A stretch of DNA of 64,000 nt from assembly GCA_029817715.1 (NCBI GenBank), contig JARUPY010000533.1, forward strand, positions 888,001-952,000, in the 5' to 3' direction. A model generated the notes under the pieces. The model was not told the DNA's origin. It ran no database searches and was given only the letters and a program-made list of their open reading frames with translations. Made by a program: the position numbers and the translations under genes. Origin of the DNA: Melastoma dodecandrum (Eukaryota > Streptophyta > Magnoliopsida > Myrtales > Melastomataceae). Of this stretch, positions 22,335 to 33,917 are shown one piece after another. The stretch's first letter is position 1; every line of letters begins with the position of its first letter.

Positions 22335-25300
22335 ATGGCTGGAGATTGGGTCGAGGAGAGTTTGCCTATTGACAGTATGGATAAGATTCATACTCGGGTT
22401 TAGGATGTAACATATTTGCGGTTTATTGTTTTCAATCCGTCTGGGATGTTATGTTATTTGAATTTTATTTGGGTTCTAATATCTGCACTTTTCTTGTTCG
22501 CATTTTTAGGCAGAGGTGCTATCTGGAGTCAAGTTTATCCCTCGGGACCAGATCGATCGAGTAATTCAATTCTCTTTGGATATCTTGAGCATTTTCTTGA
22601 TTTTTTGATCAAGAATATTGGAAAGACGAGTGTCAGTTATTCGAATTAATTGTAATTGTTGCCAGGAAGGAGGTTAGAAGACGGATGCTTCGGCACAAGA
22701 AAGGACTGAAAGAGGAGGGAATGGGAAGGAGAAACTCAGTAGAAAGAAGACTTCCTATTATGATAGTTCCGATGAAGATTCTTCTGTTCATTCGACTGAT
22801 GATGGCTATGAAGATAAGCGTAAGAGAAGTAAGCATGGAGGTTCGAAAAAGAAAAAACGATCCCATTGCGAACGATTGGATAGTGAATTCAGTGGAAAGA
22901 AAAGGAACAGGAGAAGGAATAGGAAGGAATACTCATCTGAGGATGGTGCTTCCTCCTCCACTGGGTCTGAAGACTCAGTTAGCGATGACTCTTTTAGCGA
23001 CAAAGATAGGGGTCGAAAGGGCAGCCAGAAGGGCACCATGAGAAGAGATAGGGAAGTAACAGAGGGTGTGAGCAACTCTGGCAGTGATTTTGATGACCAG
23101 AAAATTGTGAGGAGGGAAATGGGATTGGAATGGATGTTGAGGCCCGGTGACCGGAAAGATAAAGAGCCAATTGCCACAGAGGATGTGGAGTCAATGGAAG
23201 CTCCAACTGAAGAGGTACATTTCATCCTTTGAATCCTATTGTTGAAAAGAGTAATATTTGCACACAACCATGCTTGGATGTATCTATGGGTAAAGAGTGT
23301 CGGTTATGTCAATGTTGTTCTTCTGGAGTCAGACAGTATATCTTTTTCTTGACAACATACGTGGATTTTGTCTAATCAGACTGTGAAGATAAATCCAAGG
23401 GAATTAAATCCCTACCTGAAAGATGGTGGAAGTGATTATCCTGAAGAAGAAGATGAAGCTAAAGCGAGTGGAGGCAATCACCGGTCTTCGTCTATGGTGG
23501 GAGATGGAGGGGCAAGTTGGCGGTTAAAAGCCTTGAAGAGAGCTCATGAGCAGGCGGCTCGAGAGGGAAGAAAACTTAATGAGGTCTGTTATTTGACTAA
23601 GCATGCATGTTGATTTACTACTTTCCAGCATTGATCAAACTGAAGGTCTTGCCTAGGTTGTAGCAGAACGATGGGGGTCTCTGGGTGAATTAGCTGTGTC
23701 CGTGTTGGCTGGTGGAGTTGCTCCTTCTTGTGCTCATTTACGGGCTATTAATGAGAGAAGGAGAGGACAGACACGAGACAGAGAGACACCAAGAATAGAA
23801 GAAACTGACAGAGATACTAGAAAGGTAGACCTTTGTTGTTTGCCCGAATGACCTGCCAAATAATATTTTCTGGTTTCTCTAGAAAATCCCTGTCTGCTTC
23901 TAATTCTCAGAATAACCGAGACTATTTGAAGGACGCATCTCTTCGACATCCAGAGATGAGGGTGCCGAATGTCAGGGATTCCTTGTCATGGGGCAAACGA
24001 AGGACTCAGAATATGCCTTCCAAGGATGCTGCTGTCATTTCAGCTGCAGTCTCTAGTTTAAATAAGTTCTCTAACGACGGAAGCTTTATGCAAGAGGCTC
24101 TTAGACAGAGCAGGGAAAATGCGAGTGTTTCCTCGAGTTGCGAACCAGCGACTAATGAGAAACTTAACCTCAATGAGAGCAATAAGCTTTCTGAAGTGAT
24201 TCCAGAACTACCGGAGGGATTGACTGCAAACCAGATAGCAGCAAAGGCAATGCAGCTTCGCATGAAGGGAAAGCATGAAGAAGCTGAAAAGCTATTGGTA
24301 AGATGATTCTGCATCATCTAAAGTTTTGACGAGTTTGCTCTTCTCTTAATATTCGTCGATTATCATTTTATTTTATATTTTTTCTTGTTTCAATAGCAAG
24401 AGGTTGAGAAGCTGAAGAACAGGCAGCTTAATGACAATCTTCCAAACGATGTGCGAATTGCAAGACCTGCAGCCAGGTATACAATCTTCATACTGCAGCA
24501 TTTGTCCGTCAGAACACCATGTTGTTAAGCTAATGGTGTGAGTGTGGCGTTTTTGGCATTTCAGGTATGATTCAAAAGATAGGTCTGCCCAGCGGAAGAA
24601 GGATGATGATGCTGACTTGCATCTAGCACGATCTATAATGCAGAATAAGCAATACAGTATGTCGGGTCGTGCTGATGATGAGTACGATTATGACGGTGCT
24701 CCCAGCAGAAGGTCTAAGAAGAAGACTGCTGCTAGCAGAGACACAAAGGTGATGCAGACCACTGGCAGGCGCTTCACGACTCAGCAGGAGCGCTGCCTGT
24801 TCTGCATTGAGAACCCCAACAGACCGAAGCACCTGGTCGTTTCGATCGCGAATTTCACATACTTGATGTTGCCACAGCATCAGCCAGTGGTGCCAGGTCA
24901 CTGCTGCATAATTACACTACAGGTTTGTTGTTTGTTCCTATCATTCTCGTAGTGCAAACATGTTGCTGTCTTTCATACCAGTAGTTGATTGTTGTTGCAC
25001 AGCACGAGTCGTCAACAAGAATGGTCGACGATGATGTATGGGATGAGTTCAGGAACTTCAAGAAATGCCTGATCATGATGTTCGCCAAGCAAGAGAAAGA
25101 GTTCGTGTTCCTAGAAACTGTCATGGGCTTGGCACAGCAACACCGTCACTGCTTGATCGAGTGCATTCCCCTTCCGGCTGACATCGCCAAGGAGGCTCCC
25201 CTCTACATCAAAAAGGTAAGCAATCTATCTTAATCAAGGTGGGTCTGTCTGTAACGCGAATGGTGGTGTGACAGAAAGTGACCATTTTCAGGCGATTGAC

Positions 25301-25607
25301 GAAGCCGAGGATGAATGGAGCCAGCACAATGCGAAGAAACTCATCGACACGAGCACAAAGGGACTAAGGTCTTCCATACCCAAGGACTTCCCTTACTTTC
25401 AACAGGGGGTTTGTCCACGTGATCGAGGACGAGGATCGGTTCAAGAGCGGGTTCGGCCTCAACGTGATAAGGGGAATGCTTAAGTTGCCAGAGGAGGACA
25501 TGCACAGGAGAAGGCAGAGGTACGAGTCCTCCGACTCCCAGAAGCAATCGGTTGCGGCCTTCGCCCACGACTGGCAGGCATTCGATTGGACAAAACAACT
25601 GGATTGA
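22335..25607 (+). CDS. CWF19L2: CWF19-like protein 2 (spliceosome-associated CwfJ family), last exon frameshifted
   Basis: Exons are 22335-22397, 22510-22560, 22678-23214, 23380-23583, 23657-23824, 23911-24297, 24397-24476, 24565-24922, 25003-25215 and 25292-25607. CWF19/CwfJ proteins act late in splicing, on intron-lariat spliceosomes. The N-terminal third is Lys/Arg/Ser/Asp-rich and disordered. Exons 8-9 hold the CwfJ_C_1 domain (RCLFCIENPNRPKHLVVSI, then a HIT-like histidine motif in QQHRHCLIECIPLP). Exon 10 starts CwfJ_C_2 and its far end reads GLNVIRGMLKLPEEDM and HDWQAFDWTKQLD. Between PYF (ends 25399) and the FVHVIED part, relatives have about six more residues; here 17 nt are missing. 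As written, the frame shifts and stops at 25483 (about 750 residues instead of about 797). The downstream frame is otherwise clean, so this is a recent lesion or a sequence error. Confidence 0.85.
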
Positions 25608-25754
25608 AAGAGAGCATTTTTCATGAACTTCGTGGGACGAATAACCTTAGTTTTGTACTTCGAACGAATTTGTATTAAATGAAATTGATCAGAGTAAATT
25701 TTAAGTTGATGTAAACAAATATTGTTTAGTTTCGAGTGTTACATATGGGTCGAG

Positions 25755-25880
25755 GGAATGGGCCAGATAAATCGATATTTGGGCCAGGCCCATGACAGCC
25801 CAATAGGGGAAGTCCTCCTTCCTTTTTAATTACCATCAGTGGCGCCGGGGAGGGGGAGCGGGGGGAGAACTAGGGTTTGA
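25755..25880 (+). promoter_or_regulatory. TGGGCC cluster and telo-box upstream of SmD3
   Basis: Upstream of the SmD3 ATG (25897) are aatgggccag, tttgggccaggcccatg and agcccaat between about 25755 and 25805, then ctagggttt (telo-box, reverse orientation) at 25870-25878. The same two motifs sit before the NIFK-like gene. It fits an S-phase/ribosome-type housekeeping promoter. Confidence 0.6.
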
Positions 25881-25896
25881 GGAAGGAAGGGAGAGG

Positions 25897-27455
25897 ATGA
25901 GCAGGAGCTTGGGGATACCGGTGAAGCTGCTGCACGAGGCGTCTGGGCATGTCGTCACTGTGGAGCTGAAGAGCGGGGAGCTCTACAGGGGAAGCATGGT
26001 CGAGTGCGAGGACAACTGGAACTGCCAGCTCGAGAACATCACCTTCACCTCCAAGGTTTTTACGGCCACATTCTCCTTCTAATGGAATTTTTTGATTCGT
26101 TGGGTCGTTTGTTAGAGTAGACTTGGTTTGATTTGGTCTGATCCATGTTTCTTCCGCTTTCTGTGTCTTCCGTGGTGGCATTTCAACTTGCTGTAAAGTG
26201 GCACAATCACGCCGCACTACATATCGGAATAACATGTTAGATAGGCTGGATGAGTGTTGAGAATGATTGCTCAAATTTGGCGTGATAACACCAAGAAGAT
26301 GATTAGGCAGTGTCCTTCTCTGGTTAGATAGAAGCATTTCTGATTGCAGAAGAGCGCCACTTGCTGCTCCTCGTTTGGCTTTATTGACCTCACTACTGTG
26401 TTATGCTTGATGAGTACTGGGGGAGGCGTTTACACTTGTCCAGCAGGGGATGTTCTCTTGTTAAGATTATTGTGATGAATGTGGTGGGTATTAGGAGGAA
26501 TCTTATAATTATATTATGAAGGTGATTGTTTAGCGAAGGTGTGCTTGTTTCAGTTAGAGCATTTGTATGTTGAATTTTTGGGTGACTGGCTAGATCATGC
26601 AATTTTTTTATTATGCTCCAGGATGGGAAGGTTTCTCAGCTAGAGCACGTGTTCATTCGTGGGAGTAAAGTCAGGTACATGTCTAATTTTGTTTTGTTCT
26701 GCTTCTTATTTTGTTGTTTGTTTTCCTTAGTGTCTTTTGCTGTGTTGTGTAAATAGGTTTATGGTAATCCCAGATATGCTGAAGAATGCTCCAATGTTTA
26801 AGCGATTGGAGTCCAGAATTAAGGTACTTTTTGCGATGCCCTTGTTATGCCCCTCCATTTTCTCACCTCCTGTGGCCTGCTCATTCAACTCCTTTTTTCT
26901 GCTTTTGAAGGGTAAAAGCTCTGCACTCGGAGTTGGAAGGGGTAGGGCTGTTGCGATGCGTGCTAGGGTAAGTTTTGTTTCTCTAAGCTTATGTGTGGAG
27001 TTCCTCATCCATTATCTTTAGTCATATTATTATGCATAAATCATTACAGTCGTTCTCAAGATTGCATAAGCTATCGGGCATTGACCCCAAAGTTAATAAT
27101 AATAGATTACAACTGCTTATTTGGCGTGAGCATTTGTGATGAATTATTAGGATAATTCTAGCTTTTAATTTTAGCGAGCCTACATCACCTAAATGCAAGT
27201 GATTAGATGCACAAATCTAGAGTAACAAATGCGGTGTCGTGTTTCGAGGCGTTTATCCTAATGAATGATCCCGCATCATGATAACTAGTCTTGCCGAGTG
27301 TTGTTTTAAGATTTCTGTTTTATTGGAGTAAGAGTAATTGTGCTCCATGAACTTATTCGAAGGAAAAATCTGTACACACTTATTTGCTGCAGGCACAAGC
27401 TGCAGGAAGAGGGCCTCCTCCGGGCAGAGGTGGTGCTCCCCCTGTCCGCCGGTAA
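25897..27455 (+). CDS. SMD3: Small nuclear ribonucleoprotein SmD3
   Basis: Five exons, 25897-26055, 26622-26674, 26757-26823, 26911-26967 and 27393-27455, give 132 residues, the usual length. SmD3 is one of seven Sm proteins that form the ring on U1, U2, U4 and U5 snRNA. The start [18 protein letters not shown] is the conserved one. Sm1 is [22 protein letters not shown], with the loop DNWNCQLE. Sm2 is the [15 protein letters not shown] segment with the conserved RG. The C-terminal tail is RG-rich ([23 protein letters not shown]), the substrate of PRMT5-type arginine methylation needed for SMN-dependent assembly. All introns are GT-AG. Nothing is unusual. Confidence 0.96.
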
Positions 27456-28364
27456 TCAGCACCACCAATCCCTCCCCCGTAGAGGTGGAATCTCGGATCA
27501 AGTAGACTGGCTGATGGCTCTTTGTGGTATATACCGTGACTGCTGGGAAGATTAGAGCATCGTTATGGAAGATTTAAGAATTTGGCTCCCCGCGAGTTGT
27601 CGATGCGTGTGGTCGTATTCTGGGATTTAGATTTTGGAAGATGTTCAAATTCGTTTTGTCTTTATGGTTTGTCTACATCATTTGGGGATCCGACAGCGTA
27701 AGCCTAGCCAATGGAAGCAATCGCAGAGCCTGGTGGCAACAGCGCCATTTTAAGTCAACGGGAAAATGGCGCCTTGCAATGAACACGTGCTCGCACCCAA
27801 AATCTCTGTCGCACTCACGTGGACCGCTGGAAAAGATGGGAAATCGGGACGGCAAAATTACTCTATATATGATAATGGCACATCAAAAGGTGGGGTTATA
27901 TTATAAGAGGGAGAGCTTTTAGAAAAAGTCAAGGGTTTGACCGGGGATATGATGTATCCATCGGCTCACATGTAATAAAGAAATCAAATGGACCTACTCC
28001 TTACCTGTCTTTGAATGAATGACGTTTCACTTTAGGAAATAGGGAGTGCCGTGATTCTTTGACCTTCTAGATCTAGACCCAAATTATGTAAATGCAGTAA
28101 AGAGGGAATATATATATATATGTTTGTAAAAGACGAAGGAAAAAAAAAAATCATGAAGGCCCCTCCCTCGAGTAACCCTTATTTTAATAATTTCAAAATT
28201 GCAACCGGAAAAAGGGAAATTCAGAAAGTGCCAAAATGTTTGCTTTGACTAAAACCGTTGCCTCCCAATTCGTATTATCCAGAACTCCTCCGCTTTTGCC
28301 CCATTCCTATTTGTATCCCACTTCTCTAAACTACTTGTTCTTACGCCCGAAACAAGGAAGAGAG
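27456..28364. other. Intergenic, no gene seen
   Basis: The SmD3 3' region and the promoter of the permease gene. An (AT)n tract lies at about 28110-28122 and a poly-A run at about 28140-28150. No coding signal stands out. Confidence 0.5.
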
Positions 28365-30213
28365 ATGGGACACACTCGCGAGCAGATGGGAACGACGGCG
28401 GTGGTTCCGAACCCCGTGGAGGTCGAAGACGGCTTCTACCCCGTCGGCCCTGCTCGCAAGCGGATCGAGCTCGATGCTGGAGCTCTCTTCGTCCTCAAGT
28501 CCAAAGGTAGGAAGAGTTATCCGTCAGAAGTTTACTTTTAAATTCTTACCAACGGGATTTGAATACGGGTTGTGTGACGGATGCTCGTGATGGTAGGCTC
28601 ATGGTGGCACTGCGGGTACCACCTGACGACTTCGATAGTGGCTCCTGCACTCCTTAGCCTCCCCCTGGCGTTCAGCCTGTTGGGTTGGGAAGGAGGGGTC
28701 ATTTTCCTGCTCATGGGAGGCGTTACCACGTTCTATTCTTACAACCTCCTGTCTCTCGTCCTCGAGCAGCAGGCCTCACTCGGACAGCGTCAGCTCCGCT
28801 TCCGTGACATGGCACGGGACATCCTAGGTTGGTCGTCTGGAAGGAGACTCCCCCTTCTTTTGGAGTTGGTTTTTCTTCGGTTTGCGGCGTCTGAGCGAGC
28901 GGTGTTTTGTTGTTGATGTTGAACAGGGCCGGCTTGGGGAAAGTACTTCGTGGGGCCGCTCCAGTTTGCCATTTGTTATGGCGCCGTTGTCGCATGTACC
29001 CTCTTAGGAGGACAAAGTCTCAAGGTTCCGGCTTATTACGGACTTCTTCCGACGTCCTTGGGTGCCTAAATCCTCGCTCATTTCGTTTTATCCTCTGTTT
29101 TTCAATCACGCAGTTCATATATTTGCTTTACCGGCCTGACGGAGTCATGAAGCTTTACCAGTTCATAGCCATGTTCGGTTGCTTGACTCTGTTCTTGGCA
29201 CAAATCCCGTCTTTCCACTCGCTTCGGCACATCAACCTCGTCTCTTTGATCCTTTGCCTTGCCTACAGTACGTGTGCTGCCGGCGGTTCTGTGTACATCG
29301 GTAATTCCTCTCGAGAGCTATTTTTAAGGCTTTACATTAAGGATTGCAGGAAGGAAACAATCAGTCGAGTATTTTTCGCCCCTGCAGGGGATTCAAAGAA
29401 TGCACCTCCGAGGGATTACACAGTCAACGGAAAAGGTATGGATCGTGTTTTGGGGGCATTCAATGGAATATCGATCATCGCTACCACCTATGCTAGCGGG
29501 ATAATCCCCGAGATACAGGCGACTCTGGCTCCTCCTGTCAAGGGGAAGATGTTCAAAGGTCTCTGCATTTGTTATTCTGTCATTGTAACGACGTTTACAA
29601 GTGTAGCGATAGCCGGATATTGGGCGTTCGGGAATCGAGCTAAGGCAACCATCCTTATGAACTTTATGGGCGACACGAAGCCATTGCTCCCTACCTGGTT
29701 TCTTCTTATGACCAATATTTTCACCCTTTTACAGACAGCTGCCGTCACGTTGGTAAGAATGCCTCGTTTCTTAACCTCTTCTATCTACCAGAAGACGCAG
29801 GCTTATTGGTCTCACTTGATTCCAATTTGCAGGTTTACCTGCAGCCGACTAACGAAGTATTCGAGAAAAAACTGGCAGACCCAAAAGAGGGTCAGTTCTC
29901 TCCTCGCAACATTGTCCCGAGGCTGATCGCCAGGTCGGTTTCTGTAATCGTCGCAACGGTGTTTGCCGCAATGCTTCCTTTCTTCGGGGATATCATGGCA
30001 CTTTTTGGCGCATTCGGTTGCATCCCGCTTGACTTTATCCTGCCGATGATCTTCTACAACGTGGCCATGAAGCCCTCGAAGAGAAGCGCAGTATATTGGG
30101 TTAACACAACGATCCTAGTTGTATCCTCTGTATTAGTAGCAGCAGGAGCGGTGGCGTCCATAAGACAGATAATTCTTGATGCCAAGTCGTATAGGTTGTT
30201 TGCAAATGTCTAG
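28365..30213 (+). CDS. GAT1-like (GABA transporter 1-like) amino-acid permease
   Basis: Six exons, 28365-28506, 28597-28827, 28927-29024, 29114-29300, 29388-29752 and 29833-30213, give 467 residues. Members of this AAAP (auxin/amino-acid permease) subfamily import amino acids, including GABA in Arabidopsis GAT1, with protons at the plasma membrane. Family marks are [91 protein letters not shown] and FGAFGCIPLDFILPM. About ten to eleven hydrophobic segments can be counted. ATGs at 28365 and 28386 are in the same frame; the first gives MGHTREQMGTT. A few residues next to exon 4/5 are spliced out of an open stretch. The substrate is inferred from family only. Confidence 0.92.
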
Positions 30214-30891
30214 GTTATGGAATCGCCCATGAGATTGCTCCGGAAACACAATCAATTTCGGAGACAGAAGAAGGATCAAACACGAACTATTTGTGCTAAC
30301 GAGCAGGAATGATCGGAAGTTATCCTTAAAGAACGCAAACTCATTTCGTATTGTCAGAGAAGAAGATGAATTGATCTTTTGAAGCGACAAAAATCAAAAC
30401 TTCTCGTTGATTCCAGACAGAATAGAAGTATCATTCTGCTCGAGTTATGTTATCGATACAACAAAAATATGTACCTTGAAACATTCCCGATGCCGATACT
30501 CAAAATCGGCCAATTCTCCGTAATTTCTCCTCCTCGTTCCTCCAAGAATCACCTACACATGATGTTCTTCCCAGCAATTCGATCTCAAACATGCCCCAAT
30601 CTAAAAATGCGGCGAAATTCAGATGAGATGATTGAAGGGATCTGCGTGTTGTGGTATGCAGCGTCTGCGCATGGTTTGGTTTCAATTTGCACAATTTGTG
30701 AGCGTGAACAGAGTCGCCGCTCCTTTGAGATCGTGATCTTGCACGAACTGAACGCACAAGGACTCGTCTTCTGATCTAACGTGAGGTGGATCTTGGTGTT
30801 CCACCGCGTCTTCGTCTCTGGAATCACAATAGACAAGACGATTATTGGGAATGAATATTATTGTTCTGCCGATAGGGATGGAAGCATTTGG
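30214..30891. other. Convergent 3' region, no gene
   Basis: It lies between the stops of the permease (+) and the LOB-domain gene (-). Several frames of 80-130 codons are open on both strands, but they show no motif and overlap each other. Confidence 0.45.
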
Positions 30892-31680
30892 TTACCTTCT
30901 ATTGACGATGCTGTCAAACTCCAACTCCTCACGATCGTCCGAGATATCGAGGAGCCGCTTCATGTCCTCACATCCGTTTACGCAACCCTGCTTATTATCG
31001 ACAATGTCAAACGGCATCACAAACAACGCGGGGTCCTGCATGGTCCATGCGACGTTGAAATCGGTCAACGAAGTCACGGCCTGATCGCCGCAGCTGCCAT
31101 AACCATCCACCACAGCCACATCCTCCTCGTGGCCCCCTTCGACCACGAAATCGTAATGCGGACACGAGAACTCCCCATCATCGACTACATCGCACCCTCC
31201 AACATGGGGATGGATCCTACCAGCAGCAGCCACGGCGGCCTGCGCTCGGCAGATCTCGAGCTGTCTGAGGACGATCTCGAGCTCGGCCTGGCAATACTCG
31301 ATCTGTCTCTTGAGGTCGCGTACAATACGAAAGCACCCGAGAACAGGGTCGGTCGCCCGTGCATCAGACTGGAAGATGATGGTGCGCATGGCCTCGTCCT
31401 TCTCGGCAGGGGAGAGGTTACGTATGATCTTTGTAATATTGCTGACGCCAAAGAGCTTGTGGGCGTTCTGGAACTGGCGCTGGCGGTCATGGGGGAAGTA
31501 AGGGGCGAGGACACAGTCGGGCTGGCACTTGCGTCGTTGGTATTTGCAAGCGGCACACGCATGGGTGGTGGCGGACGAGGACGAGCGGGCGATGCCGATG
31601 CCGTTGAGGCTTGCGGAGGGGGACGAGGACGAGGTTACAGTTGGGTGGGGGTGGTGGTTGGGCCTGGTGATGGTGGACAT
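30892..31680 (-). CDS. LOB-domain (LBD/ASL) transcription factor, LBD22/LBD27-like
   Basis: A single-exon frame of 262 residues on the minus strand. LBD proteins are plant-specific DNA-binding factors of organ boundaries, pollen and lateral roots. The defining C-block is at residues 42-56: C-x2-C-x6-C-x3-C (CAACKYQRRKCQPDC), followed by APYFPHDRQRQFQNAHKLFGVSN. The GAS block has SDARATDPVLGC. The leucine-zipper-like part, IEYCQAELEIVLRQLEICRA, follows and marks class I. The N-terminal 40 residues are Ser/Thr-rich. The C-terminal half is acidic (VDDGEF, EEDVAVVDGYG, DISDDREELEFD), a possible activation region. Members of this subclade in Arabidopsis are LBD22 and LBD27; I cannot assign orthology. 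An antisense frame of similar length is a shadow. Confidence 0.93.
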   Translation of the reverse strand: MSTITRPNHHPHPTVTSSSSPSASLNGIGIARSSSSATTHACAACKYQRRKCQPDCVLAPYFPHDRQRQFQNAHKLFGVSNITKIIRNLSPAEKDEAMRTIIFQSDARATDPVLGCFRIVRDLKRQIEYCQAELEIVLRQLEICRAQAAVAAAGRIHPHVGGCDVVDDGEFSCPHYDFVVEGGHEEDVAVVDGYGSCGDQAVTSLTDFNVAWTMQDPALFVMPFDIVDNKQGCVNGCEDMKRLLDISDDREELEFDSIVNRR

Positions 31681-32264
31681 GGTGGAGGGGTTTTGGTCGT
31701 ATGGTTATGTAATGATTTCGTTACAGGGGGAGGAGAAATTGGCTGCGTCTCCGGCGGGATTGCGCTTATTTCTTGGAATCCCTGTCGTTTAAGAGTAGTT
31801 GACTAAAAACGCGGGTTCTAAATCAACCTTTTATTTCTTCCTTTTGTGAGGGGGATGATTTTTTTTTTAAGCAAATTTCTTTTTTAAGAATAAATTATTT
31901 TTTTAAAAAATAATTTCTGTGTTATTTTTATAAATTTTCCAATTTTAGGGAGGGTTGGGTTACTAATTTAATATAAGGGGTTTGCTAATTTTAGAAACAA
32001 AATGTTTCCCAAATTTTAGGGCGTAAATATTTAAAATACTACTTTAATTTTTTAATTCGTCAAATAATATTAATAATTCGGTATTTTCCATACGAACAGA
32101 TGTTTCTGTAATTTTAAAATATTATTTCGAAACATATGATAAGGTCTGATACAAATTTAGAGGACTTATTATTACTGCATTGCCCAAATACATCTCAACA
32201 GTAAGGTTGTGAGCACGCATTCCGGCAAGTGTACCACATGGGGAAGCAAGATCCGGCCGCTTGC
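31681..32264. other. AT-rich intergenic region
   Basis: The upstream region of the LOB-domain gene changes into a strongly AT-rich stretch (31850-32160) with long A and T runs. No open frame or element is supported. Confidence 0.5.
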
Positions 32265-33917
32265 TCAGAGGCGACGGAGACGATCCGTCTCTTTCGCCAG
32301 GTTGGCCATGTGCCGGCTCAACCAGTCCCCAACCTCCGCGTTTGCCCCCGTAGCGGTCATTTCCCCCACGGCGTTCCCCATCTGCTGACGGAAGAAGTCC
32401 ATGAACTCATTCCCTGGGCCTGTATTACTGCTGTCATCGCTCGAATCGTCCTCGAGTCCATTCTCGCTGTTGTAGTCGGGGTTGGAGTCCTCGGATTGAG
32501 CCTTCTCAGCCCCCTCCCCTCCCTCTGGTTTCGGATGGATGTAAGGAGAAATGCCCGGGATCACACAGTGGGGATGTGCTTCATATTCACACCTGGCGCA
32601 GTAGTAGATCCAGTAATCCGGGTGCCTCATCCCTGCACAAACTTCACAATAGTACTCGTTGGTCTCGTCTTTAGGCGGCGTGCTCAGTAGAAGCGGTTTG
32701 CCGTGAGGACACTTCCGGTCCGCGGAAGAAGGCAAAGTCTTCACGCAGTTCACATGGAAACGGAACTTGCATTCTGGGCAGTAGTAGAAGATCAAGTCCC
32801 CTTGGCTTCCGCAAGCATAGCAGTCAAACCAACAGGAATCCTCGAGGGAGAGCGAATCAATCCTTATACCCTTTAGCTGAAACGGTGACACGGCAAGGTT
32901 TAGGGAGTTGACCTCAAGTTTGTGAGGATGGCAATGGTGATCCGTGTCCTTGAGCGTCACCGCGCACTCATGATGGACGGTCAATTTGTAGCATTGGTAG
33001 CATTCGTATGAGGGCTTCGAAGTTATTTCACCATTGCATATACGGCATACATCACGTGAAACCTCCCGGAGCTTCAATCTGAGGTTGGAGTCTTGGAATC
33101 GACGAAAGGGCCTCCTCAAGGCCTGGTTGACTAGCTTGAGAGGGTGGGTGTGGAACTGCAGCTGAAGTTGCTGTGGCAACCGAGTGCACGATTCGTGAAG
33201 GGAATAATCGCAGGATGAGCAAACATAGTATCTTCCAGCAATAGACTCCAGGCAAATACTGCAGCATAAATCCTCCTCCCCAGGTTCAGGACAATCTTCA
33301 AGCTTCAGAGGGTGGGGATGAGAGAAGTGTCGAAACGTTGGGGAGCCGTCACGCTGTTGGTCTCCGCTAAGGTCGAGTTCGTTGAAGAAATCGAGCAAGT
33401 AATCCTTGAAGCGGATATGCTCGCTGTTCCTGAGGTCTACAACCATCTGAGGGATGTCTTCGGGATACTCCAAATTCTCGGCCTCATGTTCGACTCCAGT
33501 CCAGAACTCAATAACTGCAAGGGTGAGGCCGGCCTCATGAGCCATATCCCGCAGCTCATCAAGGTATGCCCGGAATCCACTGAGCACTGGGCTAAACAAG
33601 ACCGCGCCTCTGCCAAGGGATACCTGTCGGGCGGCAACCCGCTGTAGGATCCCATAGCCAAAAGGCAGCCGCCCATCGGTTGTGGGAACCAAGGGGCTTA
33701 TCTCGTCATAGTTCACGAGCACCCAACTAAAACGCCTGGCGACCATCGTAGCATGCTCGAGGACAAGATCCCTGGACCTGCCACGATAAGAGACAACGAC
33801 AACAGCCCTATCACAATCATCGCTCTCTGATTCTTCCGAGATCATCTTAACTAGCTGGCTCTTCGCCCGCTCTTTCTCCAGGTACTCTGCAAACATGCGA
33901 CTCTCGCTCGCTCCCAT
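32265..33917 (-). CDS. DC1-domain protein with a degenerate P-loop kinase-like N-terminus (pseudokinase)
   Basis: One exon, 550 residues. DC1 (C1_2) modules are plant zinc folds with Cys/His ligands, often in stress-related proteins. Residues about 37-180 align, by eye, with the kinase-like domain of the neighbour at 34648: a beta strand RAVVVVSYRG, then RSRDL where the neighbour has the Walker A GHGCTGKSS, then WVLVNYDEISPLVP, LTLAVIEFW and IPQMVVDL. So the nucleotide-binding Lys is gone. Four DC1-type modules follow (about 196-245, 258-320, 330-393, 404-452), with CCSICLESI, CRICNGEI, CYACGSQG and CEVCAGMRHPDYWIYYC. Then comes an acidic disordered stretch and a short basic end. It starts MGASES, which fits the N-myristoylation pattern MGxxxS. 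Its promoter is shared with the opposite gene. Confidence 0.9.
   Translation of the reverse strand: MGASESRMFAEYLEKERAKSQLVKMISEESESDDCDRAVVVVSYRGRSRDLVLEHATMVARRFSWVLVNYDEISPLVPTTDGRLPFGYGILQRVAARQVSLGRGAVLFSPVLSGFRAYLDELRDMAHEAGLTLAVIEFWTGVEHEAENLEYPEDIPQMVVDLRNSEHIRFKDYLLDFFNELDLSGDQQRDGSPTFRHFSHPHPLKLEDCPEPGEEDLCCSICLESIAGRYYVCSSCDYSLHESCTRLPQQLQLQFHTHPLKLVNQALRRPFRRFQDSNLRLKLREVSRDVCRICNGEITSKPSYECYQCYKLTVHHECAVTLKDTDHHCHPHKLEVNSLNLAVSPFQLKGIRIDSLSLEDSCWFDCYACGSQGDLIFYYCPECKFRFHVNCVKTLPSSADRKCPHGKPLLLSTPPKDETNEYYCEVCAGMRHPDYWIYYCARCEYEAHPHCVIPGISPYIHPKPEGGEGAEKAQSEDSNPDYNSENGLEDDSSDDSSNTGPGNEFMDFFRQQMGNAVGEMTATGANAEVGDWLSRHMANLAKETDRLRRL

Noticed and set aside
22666..22677. Acceptor at 22665 for CWF19L2 exon 3
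   Set aside because: It leads at once into an in-frame TAG. The acceptor at 22677 (ggttag) gives the conserved KTDASAQERT frame.
23883..23910. Acceptor at 23882 for CWF19L2 exon 6
   Set aside because: It gives a stop after six codons. The acceptor at 23910 (attctcag) keeps the frame.
30781..31806. Plus-strand frame of about 340 codons
   Set aside because: It is exactly antisense to the LOB-domain gene, whose C-block is unmistakable. It arises from GC-biased third positions.
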